Assembly (NCBI GenBank): GCA_049999765.1
Contig: JBNGIQ010003932.1
Location: 1-22,958, forward strand
Direction: 5' to 3'
DNA: 22,958 nt
Source: Phaeoceros laevis
Taxonomy: Eukaryota; Anthocerotophyta; Anthocerotopsida; Notothyladales
In this document: positions 1 through 11,009 of the stretch, in pieces
How the letters are laid out: each line of letters opens with the position of its first letter
Numbering within the stretch: position 1 is the stretch's first letter
Position numbers and translations under genes: made by a program
Notes under the pieces: model-generated
Told to the model about the DNA's origin: nothing
Databases searched by the model: none
What the model saw: the letters and a program-made list of their open reading frames with translations, nothing else

Positions 1-1737
1 CCCCACTTCCGTCCCATCTCATCCATCCAGCTGCTTCTGTACAGCTCGTACGTCTCTTTCTCGCACGTATCACTTCCCTAAACCGACGTCTCTCCCAATG
101 CCGTAATAACTGTTGGCAATCTGCCACCATGCATGCATCGTCCACTAATGATCTCGTGTCACGGTCAAGGCAGCCCAACGGCCTCACTTCCGTTACCCAT
201 CGATATTAGGGTTCCTTTCTAATCCCGAAAAAGTAATTACAAACGAGGAGGATCCGGGTACAGGTCAGATAGTATTCCCCACATGGCGCATGGCGCAAGC
301 CACGATATAAAAGCCGGCGGGGCAAAACGGATTCCCCAAGCCGGAAGGGCCCATGCCCTCCGCCATAAGAGTGTCGGCAGAAGGCCGGGGGATAAGCGCA
401 TCTTAAATGCGCGCTAATTATCCGAAAGGACCCGCGACTCATTCGATGATTCAAACAATTGTGGTGCATTTACCGTTGTGACGACTGCGCAATATAGTGA
501 ATCAGGCGGATTCAGGCCTGTATTTGAGGAGTGTCCGGAAGCTGTGGTGGGAAAAGCTGACGGCAGGGTGGCGAAAAGCAACACTAATCAAAGGTTGTGG
601 AGAGAGGGGAGAGAGTGTGGAGGGACTGGTGGGTACTACTGTAGTCTGTCCCTGCTGCCTCACTTGACGTGAAGAGACTCGGCTTTGCCGGTGGGCCTGG
701 GCGAGGCCAAAGTTTGAGGCGCACCGCACAAGCACAGGCTGGACAGGGGAATTGGCAGGGACTGTGAGCGGCTCGACAACCAGGCGTGATTTGGCAGCAT
801 TCCTGGCACAGGACGCAGGTTGTGCATCTGCTTGGCCCCGCAGATCCACAGCCCTCCCTCCCTCCTCCTGGCTGGGGCCGCACACCCCCACGCACCAGGA
901 GCTCGGAGCAACAGGGATGTGCTTCTGAGCAGGGAGGGAGGACGGAGGGCGGTGGAAGTGGTGGCATTGCGTTGCAGTCTGGACTCGGGGGGAGTTCGGG
1001 GAGGATGAGACCCGGCATTGGCCAGCTGAGGAGCGGGAGGGCCCGGGAATGCAGCACTGTTGGGGCGAAGATCTGGTCGGGCTTGCTGCATTGGAGCCGG
1101 CTGTGTGGCAGGGATTCGGGTGTGGATTTGGTGTGACGGAGGGTGGATTGTGGTGGTGAGGGAGGGTTTGGCCTCCTGCTCGGACCGGGCCCTGATAAGG
1201 TGTGTGGTGCTTCTCCTGGCTCTCTCTTTTTTGCTTCCATCTGTGGTCGGGATCTCGGGGTGCGCCGAAGTCGGGACATTTGGATTGAGACTTGCGGCTT
1301 GTGGTGGCAGCTTCCTGCTTGATTGAGCTCTTACTTTGTTGCGGGCAAGCGGGCTGCCGCTGTCATGCGGAGTTGGTTTCTGTGGTCAGGTGCTGAATTC
1401 GTTTCCGTTCCGTGAATGTGTGTAGCTCGAATGTGTGTAGCTGGAATTGGCGGATGTCTGGCTCAGGTTGGGAAACCAAACCTCCGCCTCTGTGTAGAGG
1501 TTCCAAGATCATTCCGTGGTTGGTGCGCTTCTTGCATGCGAACGCAATGCCTTGTCCCAGGAAGGAAATGCTTGTCAGACAGGGGTTTGGTACTGTACGG
1601 CAATGCCACGGTTTTCTGATGATGGATCTTGGACACAACGCTACTTTCGAGTACTGAAGGGAGTCTTTGCGCTTGGTTGTTGTGGCAGCTGATCTAGTCA
1701 TGCAAAGGTAGTAGACGTCTCTTGTCCGGGCTTCAAG
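1..1737 (+). promoter_or_regulatory. Promoter and probable long 5' leader of the coiled-coil gene
   Basis: No convincing coding region is visible in this 1.7 kb stretch. A TATA-like box lies at 306-313. From roughly 880 to 1340 the plus strand is rich in G and T, as transcribed leaders can be. The longest open frames here are on the opposite strand (for example 584-1279); they are low-complexity Pro/Ser-rich and overlap one another in several frames, so I read them as by-products of skewed composition. If transcription starts near 335-345, the leader would be about 1.4 kb and could contain an intron, which I could not place. The extent is an inference; no transcription start can be proven from sequence alone. 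Confidence 0.4.
306..313 (+). promoter_or_regulatory. TATA-like box
   Basis: The sequence TATAAAAG occurs here, a close match to the plant TATA consensus. It would place a plus-strand start about 25 to 35 bases downstream, which makes a long leader before the ATG at 1738. It may be a chance match, since nothing else fixes the start site. Confidence 0.35.
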
Positions 1738-4700
1738 ATGGCTTTGAAGTCCCCAGAGGACGTCGGGAAGCGGACTGCACCACCTGCTGTGGCAGCTGCG
1801 GAAAAAGACCTCTCTTCTTCTCAGGGTGGGCAACCGGAGATTGCAGAAGGTAGCGCCTCCAAGCCAGCAGCGGAGGAAGCAAATGGGAAGCCAACTCATG
1901 ATAGGTATTGATACCTTGAACGAAGAGTTGATTTTGCAACCTTGGCAAGTTGCAGACCAGTGTATGGATTTTCCCCCTTGCCCTCACTTAGCTTCGTGTG
2001 ATGCAGGCGACACTCTTTGGGGGATGATCCCGCAGCTATGACCATTGAGTTTCTTCGAGCAAGGCTTCTATCTGAACGGTCTGCTTCGAAGTCGGCAAAA
2101 CAGCGGGCTCAAATTCTGGCAAAGAGGGTTAGTTGTCTCACCTACATTGGTTGTATAATATCGGCAGATTGGACGCCCGTCTGGCCTGATGCCGAGCGTT
2201 GTTCATCTGCCAGGTTGTGGAGCTTGAACAGAGGCTGGAATTTGAGATCGGGCACAGAAAGAAGGCCGAGTCAGCCATCAGGGAGGCACTCTCGAAGCTC
2301 ACCCAAGCAGGGCTTATAGTGGATTCATCAGCATTTTTCAGCTTCAGTACCGAGGTAGCCACTGTGGAACTCGAGGGCAGGGGCCATAGCCAGTCACAGA
2401 GCCAGAGTGGCAAACAATCAGCAAATGGCAACACATCTGCTGGGGCAGATGTACAGCGACAAGCGGGGCCGCAGGATGATGAAGGCTCTGGTAAGCGAGG
2501 ATTTTCAGCGGACGAGGATTCACTGCCCCACAACGCTGAGAAAGGCTCCGACGATGTGGCTAACGCTAACGGGGACGAAGAATCCGGCTCCTCCGACGAT
2601 GCTATCCAGCTGGCGGCTGATGTTGCAGAATTCCAAGCACAACAGAAGCCCATTGCATGGAAGGGCAAGAAAGGTGATTCCGAAAGCCAATGTAGCTCGC
2701 AACCTGAAGAGAAGAGATCGCCTGAATCGTTGAAGTCTGCATGGGCAGTCGAGGCTCCTTCAGATGGCGTGGATTCTCCAAAGAGGAAAAATGGTAGATC
2801 TTTGCGCCGAATCCAAAGGCGGGAAACCAGGTAACAGCATGTGATAGTTGCATTCTCTTGTAGGACATTTTTCTCATATTCAGCTTGTCCAGCACGCATG
2901 GTTAGTCACGGTGTACTTCATATGCATGTCAGACTGTCCCAGACATGCATTTGAGGAGTAGGGACTGCTTAGACGAGACAGCTACCACCTGACCTTCGCT
3001 CCCTGTCTACTCTGCAGAGTTGTCGAGGAACGGCTCAAGGGAATGTGGAACCGCCTAGGAGAAGAAATGGGAACACGACGGGAAGGACAGCAGCAAGAGG
3101 ACCTGGATGGTAGTGAGCTGTTGGGTTGGATGGGTGATGTGGTAAACATGCTGCACAGCAAACCGGAAAAAAATGCAGTGTCTTCAAACGGATCCGGTGA
3201 TGCAAAGGTGAATGGAGGTCAAGAAATAGACACTGATGTTCATGAGGGCACCCGTGGCAGCAATGGATCGGCTGTTAAGGAAAGCAAAGGAGGAAATGAA
3301 AGCTTCACGGACAACTCGAACAAAAGCTTTGAGAAACTCATAGCAGAATACGAAGCCGAAGAGAAGGCACAGCGGCTGTGGGAGAAGCAATATCATGCAA
3401 AGCACGTTTCTGCAGATTCGAGTCTCAAGCAGGTGGACATTCTTGTTAGCCCTTTCCCTTAGCTCAATATAGTTTGCCCAACCTGAGAAATAAAGGCAAT
3501 AATATCTGCCATCTCGCGACCTCTGTCTATTTGTGAACAGCAGTTCGCATTACGGTTTTGAAGGTTTTGCTCGCTTGCTGTGTATGAAGGAGCTGGCTTT
3601 CAGTGAATGTCCACTTGGTTTTGTTCTAGCTCGGTTTGCATGCCTAACCTCTACTGACCAATGCACTATCTCAAGCAGAAATTCTGTATGATGAATGACC
3701 ACCATGGAGTTTGTAGACACTGACACAGCAGTTGTTGAAGTGTGCAATGTCTAGAGGCTGCAAACGACGCCATGTTTCTTTCTTTTGAAGCAACTTCGCT
3801 TTGCATGCCTTTTTGGTTTTGATGAAAGGGTCAACCCTTGAAGCTGAGTAGGGGTGTCTCTGTTGGCTTTGACAGTGTACATAACATCTCTGTTTCACCT
3901 TGTGCAGGATGTGCAGGCAAGGATCCCTGGACCGTCGGCTCCTGCAGATGAGCCAGCTACCATCTCGGACTTGGGGTCAACTCCTGAAGCAGTTACATCA
4001 GCACATCAGGAGAAAAGCAGAGAAAAGGAATTTGTTGACGCGTCTACAGATTCGCCTCCAACAATGAATGGAGATCCTGACCCTCATCTATCGGTTCAGA
4101 CAGATATCAACAAAATCTTAAGCAGTGAACCAGATGTTTCAGTTTCGAGCCATGGTATCCCTGAACAAACTGCGGAGGTTTTGCTGGAAGCTGCAGTACC
4201 TACTCCACAGGTTGAGACACAATTTCTTTCAGCTGACATCGAAGTCTCTATGCCTGAAGCCTATGACTCTCTGACAGAGAGAGCAGCTCCGGAGCTGTTG
4301 AGTAGCAATGCAGATGTCTCTGGTGACATCCCCGAACAGCAGGCCTTGACTACGGATGTCGTTAGCAGCAGCGAGGTGCAGGCTCCCTTAGCTGGAGCAG
4401 TGAGCGAAGTGGACGGTCCTAGAGAAGAAGTTCTCGTATACGAAGTGCAGACTCCAGTTAAAGACAGTGACAGGAAGGAGGTGCAGGCCCCTGCAACCGA
4501 AGCTGCTGAAATAGGTGCCATCTCAGAGACTCAGGTAACAAGACCGACTTATGACAACAGTTTTGAAGCCTCCAACTCTACCTCTGCAAGTGAAGGCAAT
4601 GGGGAACTCTCTCAGGACTCACAGGAGCATGTTCCTACTCTAGTCCAGGATGACCCATCTTCTATGTCAAGCTCGGCTGAGCAGCATGATATGTTTCGAG

Positions 4701-7546
4701 TAGCAGAACCAGCTTCCGGAAAACCTCCTTCTGGTGTGAAGCTGCAGCAAGACTTGCTGCATGAAGGAATACGAGGGTCTCATGTGGCTGCCAAGGGGGC
4801 TGGTCGAATACCTTATTCAGCGACCTCGTTAGACTACAGAGACGAGTGGCTTGGAAGGGGTCCTCCGCCATTTCCTCCCGAGTACGGAAGGAGAGATATG
4901 GGGGAAGAATTTGTGAGGCACCGACGTGCAGAATATACTTCACATGGTGATTTGCTATATGCATCTCGGTCACAAGTTGAATATCAGGATGCCATGGCCG
5001 AAGAGCTGGCGTACAGACGAATGGAGAGTGAGTATTATGCACAAGAAAGGCGCCACATGGCTCACTTTCGCAGTATGTCTCCTCTACCTGGGGTGGGTTA
5101 CGACAGGGACCTTTATGAGCAACCAGGGCTGCAAAGGTCTAGGTCAATTACGAATCGGCCATTATACAGGAGTCCTGAAGGTGCAGCGGTATATGAGCCG
5201 GAAAGGAATCAAAGGTCGCGGTCTACTGGCAGGGGCTATCCAAGTGATCGTGGTTATAGGATGTATGACATAGATGATAGGTTTCCTTACCACGGAAGGT
5301 CGTATGGGTATGATGCTGCTGAGCATGGTTACAGGACTTCTTTCGCCGATGAGGACCTAGACTTTGAGAGGGCCAGACTAAGGCAGGAGCGTGCATTTCG
5401 AGACCCGCTTCCAAGGGAACGTCCATTGAGAGACCCGTTGCCAAGGGAACAGTATAGGGGCATGCCACCATACCCAGCAGATCTGAATTCCTTTGAGAGG
5501 GACGCACGTAGCACTGGAATGGAACGCAGAACGTCTCCCGGCTTGGCAGCAGCGGAACAGTACAGGGGCATGCCACAGTATCCAGCAGATTTGAATACTT
5601 TTGAAAGGGAACCAGAAAGCAGTGGACTGGAACGGAGAACGTCTACCGGTTTGGAACGGAGAGCGTCTCCCGACTTTCATCCCACCGACTATGCAAGTCC
5701 TGAGCCAGCACCCCCAATATTTGGAGCTGAACCTGATGTAAACGGCAAGCTAGGAGCAGGGGAAGGGTCTAGTGGTTCGCAAGGGAAGCATTTGTCACAG
5801 TCCCATGAGGCAGTTCTGAAAAGAGAAACAGGAAGGCCAAGAGGAGAGCCTATGATGAAGTCAGGCCAGCCAGAGTATGCGACGCAACCTAGTCAGCGCA
5901 CTCCACCGTCTGCTACGCAAAGACGAGCGGCAGACAGAACAGCACGGGCTCAAGGAGGTCCAGCCCAACAACCTGCGAGGAATGTGCAATCGGAAAGAGG
6001 GTGTAGAGCATCTGGAAGAGTCGCCGGAGCGTCTGCAACGGCCCCACAGCGCAAGGAGACGACTGGTAGACCGTCTGCTTCAAGGAGGCAGCCGTCTGAC
6101 CGCAAAACTCCGGCAGCAGCCAAGGTTGCACCCGTGGAGCAGACACAGACCTATCTAGCGTTACCAAGTTATGCAGGAGAAGGGGAAGAAAATGCAGAGA
6201 CTGAAGGGGATAAAATGCGGCCCGTAAGCGACAAACAGCAACCGTCTAAAAGTCCCAAAAAGGAGGGCACTAAAACAGCTACCGAAAACTCTAGAGTTGC
6301 GCGGCAAGGTCAACAGCAGTCTCCAGTTGCGAAAGAAAAGAATTCGCCTGCAGCAGGGGCTGCAAGGGTTGGTCCAGAAGATGCGAAACCTATTCTTGCC
6401 TTACCAAGCTATGCAGGAGAAGGGGTTGGAGCCGAAACCGACGACGCATATGACCAGAATTTGCATCGAGAAAGGCGAGCTGATGTGTCAGCATCTGATG
6501 CTTCTCAGTTTCACCAACCGGTGATTGATGCTACAGATTATGGACCGTCTAATGGGGTCCAAGTACAGTCTCAGGATACGCGAGAGATGCCCAGGTTCCG
6601 TGGAGATGCCCACTACCGGTCCCAGAACTTTCGGGGCTCCTCAGCTCATCCACCAAGTACTAGAGGAGCCCAGTCCAGGGTTGGCACTGCAGAGCCACAA
6701 TATCGAAGGGGTGCCCGTGCAGAGGTGGCGAGGCAGGCTCCATCTCATTCGGCTTTGCCAACTTATCTAGAAGGAGGTGCAACCTTCCATGACACAGAAG
6801 CGATGCGGTACAGAGGCGCGGAGCGTTACAATGAGTCTGTGAACTTTGAGGGGAGGAGTTCAAGGGACAGGATGTCCCTCGGGTCGGAGCCTGCTGGCAC
6901 CCAATACGCACCTTTGAGAGAAAGTCAGCAGCATTATCAGGGGCGGGTAGAGCCCATTCACGGGGCTCAGTTCATGCGAGATAACCTCCCTGCCAGATAT
7001 CATGCCCCTCCCGCAGTAGGAGGCCGGGGAGCCTTCAGCAGCGGGCCCTTCAATTCAAAAGAACCACTCGTCTATTCTCCTCCCTCTACAGACCAGGCCG
7101 CAGGAGGTAATCTGGGGGATATTCTGAAGGCCCTTCAGTTGGCCAAGGACAGAATTCGGAGTTCAACTGTGGAACATACATTTGATCGTGAGCAATACCA
7201 TCCTCCAGAGCTGAGGCCTCAAGCCACGAACACCAACATGTTGCCCGCATCAAGATTTAACTCATCCTTGGAGGCTGGGAACCCTAGTCCTCAGCTTAGT
7301 CGGGAGGACATGCTCCGGGTCCCAGTGCAGGAGTACCCAAGAGCCGAAGTAATGGGGCACTACACTTCTGACGCCACAACGCCATTTGTGCGGATTCCAC
7401 AAAGCTCCTCAGTAAGCTCTACAGGTATGGATAGCCCGTCAAGGCCTGTCTTTTCAAGAGATGAAGGGAACTCATTGGAAGGTCTTACTAGCACGTACGT
7501 AGACAAGCTAAACGTGGGGAAGGGCATCCAGTTTTTCTTCCCTTGA
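1738..7546 (+). CDS. Large coiled-coil, mostly disordered plant protein (5 exons, about 1652 aa)
   Basis: Exons by my reading are 1738-1904, 2007-2127, 2214-2830, 3018-3432 and 3908-7546. All junctions are GT-AG and phases agree (2, 0, 2, 0), giving 4959 bases including the stop. The start is the first ATG after an in-frame TGA at 1690-1692. Residues about 67-125 form a conserved coiled coil starting MTIEFLRARLLSERS and continuing with RKKAES. A second short block, EYEAEEKAQRLWEKQ, is near residue 410, and NLGDILKALQLAKDRI lies near residue 1507. The rest is Ser/Glu-rich, then Arg/Tyr-rich and low in hydrophobic residues, with internal repeats listed separately. I recall similar coiled-coil blocks in uncharacterised land-plant proteins but cannot name a family or function. 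No signal peptide or membrane segment is visible. A scaffold or cytoskeletal role would be a guess. The terminal-exon frame is very secure; exon 1 is the least certain. Confidence 0.85.
5447..5650 (+). repeat. Tandem 108-base (36-residue) in-frame duplication
   Basis: Two adjacent copies start at 5447 and 5555, both with EQYRGMP followed by YPADLN, FER and an ERRTS block. The period of 108 bases keeps the reading frame. The second copy ends in an extra ERRAS block, a small further duplication. Copies differ by several substitutions in both bases and residues, so the duplication is not recent. It lies inside the last exon of the large coiled-coil gene. Confidence 0.85.
6152..6778 (+). repeat. 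Three dispersed ALPSYAGEG-type motifs
   Basis: Within the last exon of the large coiled-coil gene, the motif LALPSYAGEG is encoded at about 6152-6184 and again at 6392-6424, 240 bases later. A weaker copy, SALPTYLEGG, is at 6749-6778. The first two are followed by an acidic AET stretch and preceded by a Lys/Ala/Pro-rich spacer. This looks like a short linear motif repeated in a disordered chain, perhaps a docking site. Its partner is unknown. Confidence 0.75.
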
Positions 7547-8471
7547 TGTTTTCCTCCCTTTTGGGGAGGAGCTTATTTGCAGCTCTGATTGTTTTATATT
7601 AGAGCATCGAAGTCAATAGAGCTCAAGGATGGGAGACATCCGAGTGAGGAGCCCTTGATGCATCTTTGTGTCGAGTACAGTGGGTGCTGATTATTTACCC
7701 TAGAGTCGTTAATAGCAAACATTCTTCTCATGTATCATGAGTGGTCCTGTCTGAAAGAAGAGAGGATGACTGGATTGTAATTAAAGATTGGGTAGGGGTC
7801 CATTGAACCTCTTTGGAACCTAGTAGTTCTTAATTTCCTGGCAGCCACGCCAGAACGAAGAACTCTTCGTTTCTGTTGCTTGGTTCTCAATGCCCATTCT
7901 TGCCCAGCTTACACGTCAGTTGGAGCATCAGCGTAGTTCAGAAGTATGTGTAGGTATTTGTGGTTGGTGACAATGAATTTGCTTTAGGTTGTGCCCTGAA
8001 AGTTCGTTTTGTACAATCTCCTATGTTACAGTACAACATCAACAGTTTCTGGTTGACTAGTGAACTTGTTAGAACAACTTCAGCCATGGTCTGTACGGAA
8101 GACAGCGGTTGTGCAAACGGACCTGATAGCGGTAGCAATGTGGCTGCGGCTATGGGGTCCATTGGAATGAACCGGGTTGGAGCATGCTCTTTCACTCTCA
8201 GGTATTTTGCACGTACACTGCCCCTCAGATGTGACTTGCAGAAGCCTCAAGAATTCTCTTTCCTTGCATCTTCAGCTTACCACTAAGGACAATAAGAGTG
8301 GCCGAGCTTGCTTGAGCCCAGATTTGCACTAGTCTGATGCTTTCCAACGCATGATGACAGGTGTGACAGAATCCTCAGCAATTGATTGCAATCAGCAATC
8401 GCAATTTTCTTTTTGTGAAAAATCAGCAATCGCAATTCTGTCCTTGGCTTCCTCTGCTTTCGATCAAGTGT
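7547..8471. other. Intergenic region between convergent 3' ends
   Basis: This is the space between the stop of the plus-strand coiled-coil gene and the stop of the minus-strand EF-hand gene, so it should hold both 3' untranslated regions. An AATTAAAG string near 7780 is a possible poly(A) signal for the first gene. Short open frames (for example 7960-8286 plus) show no family resemblance and no splice-supported extension. A short direct repeat is listed separately. Confidence 0.5.
8390..8437. repeat. Pair of 17-base direct repeats
   Basis: The 17-mer AATCAGCAATCGCAATT occurs at 8390-8406 and identically at 8421-8437, 31 bases apart, just downstream of the EF-hand gene stop on the minus strand. 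It falls in its probable 3' untranslated region. The function is unknown; local slippage or duplication is the simplest explanation. Confidence 0.85.
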
Positions 8472-10048
8472 TTATACTCCACTTAGATCCATGCCAGTAT
8501 CCCTCATCAGAGTTGCGAACTCTGTGTAATTTAATGCACCATCTTTGTCGAAGTCAAAGCGGTCAAGAATAGTTGACACCAGCTGCATCAAGATGAAAAT
8601 TACAAAGCTGTTAAGGCAAGCAACTGCGGAAACAAGCTACTTCGAGTCGTTCAACTTTGGGTATATGGACTTGTCGGGTTGTCGGGTTCTGTACTTTCTT
8701 AGGTTTTTGTCAGAATGTGGTCTGGTGACTGAAGATGATCAAGATCTTCAGCCAGACAAAGGCCAGAGGTCATACCCCGTCAAGCTGAGATCGTGGAATT
8801 GGATGAAGGCCTGGAGAAGCTATCTGCATAGCAGCCTCTAACTCTCCCTTGGACAGCACCCCGTCCGCATTGTGATCATAAAAATCAAACAACACTGCAT
8901 GTGAACATCTATTGTTAGCCTTTTGGAACTTTCCTGCAGTTTATCCTCTTTGGTAATGCCTTCACTTGGAGTATGTGTACTTTGAAAATGAAGTACGGTG
9001 CTGCTTATAATTTACATGCCCCTATTTAAGTTCTTTTTGGAAATTGTTTCTTGTTGTAACTTGCCAAGGTGAAACTTGCATCATACCTCTAAGAAGAGAG
9101 CCGGGAGTCCCCGTGTCCCTATAGGCTACCAGTGCTTCACAGATCTCAATAAAAGTAGCTTTCCCGTCACCGTTAGTGTCTATGTCCCTAAACAGCATAT
9201 CTGCACAGAAGTTTCCTGCTGTTCACACAGACATGTAACTATCAGAGTGGTCCATACGAATACTGGCGGCATTACTTGAACCCTTCCCGAACTATCTTGG
9301 CATCTCGACTTGAGGTATATTATGGTTGTGTGCAGAGGACACTCACATTTGGTAATCCCAGGGATTTTCTTGAAGCTTTCTCTTGTCAATCCTCGAGCTC
9401 TGCCCTTGAGCCACAGGTACTTACAACTTGCCTCCAGTATCTCCCAGGGAAACACTGCTATGCGCTCAGATGTTAATACATACTAGTTCTATTTCTTGCT
9501 CAAGAATGATGAAATAGCAAGAGTTCGAAGGAAATCGGCACAATTTACTGGGAATTTGTTCAAGTATGATTTTGTGCAGTGATATCAGTGATATGTAGGA
9601 CTTGATTGGACGAACACTTACAGCATGCAGGTCTCCATGTTCCGGAGAGACAAACTTGTTGATTTCCCATAGAAGAGCTATGTCCGCATAGCAGCAGTGT
9701 TCCAGCAAAATGGATAGCTCTATATGAATCTCCTGCGACACTTTGTCAACCAGCAGGCCACAACCTCGATTTTCAGCAGATTCCTCGCGGTGCTTGTGCT
9801 ACAAATCTTAGGTTTGGGTTCGTGGCTGTTATATGGCAATCTGACGCACTTTTGGATTTCAAATTACCAGTAGGAGTGACTCCACTCCACCAATGTTCCA
9901 AGGTTTTTACCCTTTTTCTACAATCTTGTTCTCCACATCCCAGCAGTGCAATCAGGTACCAGAGGGCTGGCTTCCTGTCACATACGTCAGAGAAGCAAAG
10001 GGGCTGTTCATGTGTTCTCATACAGCCGGCATATTTCAGACATGTCAT
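8472..10048 (-). CDS. Three-EF-hand calcium-binding protein (6 exons, about 233 aa)
   Basis: In transcript order on the minus strand the exons are 10048-9986 (tentative), 9798-9622, 9464-9347, 9200-9087, 8894-8776 and 8582-8472, ending in TAA at 8474-8472. Introns start GT and end AG, and phases agree throughout. Three canonical 12-residue EF-hand loops are visible: DTNGDGKATFIE (about 127-138), DHNADGVLSKGE (164-175) and DFDKDGALNYTE (207-218). Each has acidic or amide ligands at loop positions 1, 3 and 5, Gly at 6 and Glu at 12, so calcium binding is very likely. The N-terminal half (about 22-119), with a block near EVFPWEILEA-like residues (sequence VFPWEILEASCKYLW) and no EF-hand, is unfamiliar to me. 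No transmembrane segment is clear. The gene converges on the large coiled-coil gene and diverges from PAO. Exons 3 to 6 are strong and exon 2 fairly good; exon 1 and the start codon are uncertain. Confidence 0.75.
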
Positions 10049-11009
10049 CCATCTGCGCTTTCCCTCACTCAGGAACCATCTCACTGTAACCTTTCCTCGC
10101 CTGACATACCATCAGCCGTACAACCCTGTTGCTGCACCTTGAAGTTCGACATGCTCACTGCTGTTGCTGTGCCATGACAAACCTGGATCTGCACTGTGTC
10201 CTGTTCTGCCTCTAATAACCCGTGCCTGTTCCACTCTCTACCTTAACCAATTCTTTCCTAGCCCAGCCTGTTGCAAAAACCCTCGGTCAATCTATGCTGC
10301 TCCTGGCTGGTTGGGAGAATTCATGCGGTTCCTACCCTGAGATCATATTGCATTCTGCATTCTAGTCTGAGTCGCAATCCCTGGCGCAGATTGCTAGCAG
10401 TGCGCGGGTGCAAGCGCGACTGGCGATTCAACCACAATGAGCGCTCAGTGGCGCTATGCGAGAGCTGCTGCGGCAGATGCGTCAAGATGTGCCCTCGATG
10501 GCCGAGGAGAGGCTAAGGGGAAGGAATCGCTGCGGAGCGGGAGAATAGGCGGCACATGAACGGGCGTCCAGGAATTGGAAATCGGACGAAATGCCTGCTT
10601 GTCTGGAACCGTCGATTCCTGGCGCAGGCGAAACTTCAGCCGGAGTTGTCCCGTTCACTGGACCCCTCGCAGCGGTTGGGCGAGACGCGGGCGGCATGGA
10701 AACCTCATAGAAAGTGTGAACCACCTCGTCAACCTCGGCACGTGGGAATCCGGTTTGATCACAATAAAATCTTGGAATTGTGACAAATGGGAGTTCGCCG
10801 TGTGAGCTTGCTCGAGTTTGCGTCTGCCTCAAGCTCACTGATGAGTCTCACTGCTCCAGCGCGGAGTCGTACTCTTGCCACGCTACGCTCATCGTCCCTC
10901 GGAGTTGCTTGCATTCACTGACTCCACCTTCGGTCGCGGACGGTGGACGTGGTTGCTTGTTGAAGATCTTGGTTGGTTGACGCAAGGTGGTTGTGGCTGG
11001 GTTGTCAGA
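10049..11009. promoter_or_regulatory. Divergent intergenic region, EF-hand gene / PAO
   Basis: This region separates the tentative start of the minus-strand EF-hand gene from the PAO start codon and should contain both promoters and 5' leaders. No strong TATA box was found; an A/T-rich AATAAAAT lies near 10763. The part from about 10440 to 10730 is GC-rich. Several short open frames overlap on both strands without recognisable content. An additional upstream exon of the EF-hand gene could be here. Confidence 0.4.

Noticed and set aside
206-469. 87-codon minus-strand frame near the TATA-like box
   Set aside because: It has no recognisable content and starts far from any promoter-like signal on that strand; chance frame.
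584-1279. 231-codon minus-strand frame, Pro/Ser-rich with Cys
   Set aside because: It lies opposite the G/T-rich leader, overlaps other frames of similar composition on both strands, and shows no domain. Skewed composition explains the absence of stops.
9822-10177. Two plus-strand frames of about 100 codons
   Set aside because: They overlap the minus-strand exon 1 and intron 1 of the EF-hand gene, have no motif, and lack splice-supported partners.
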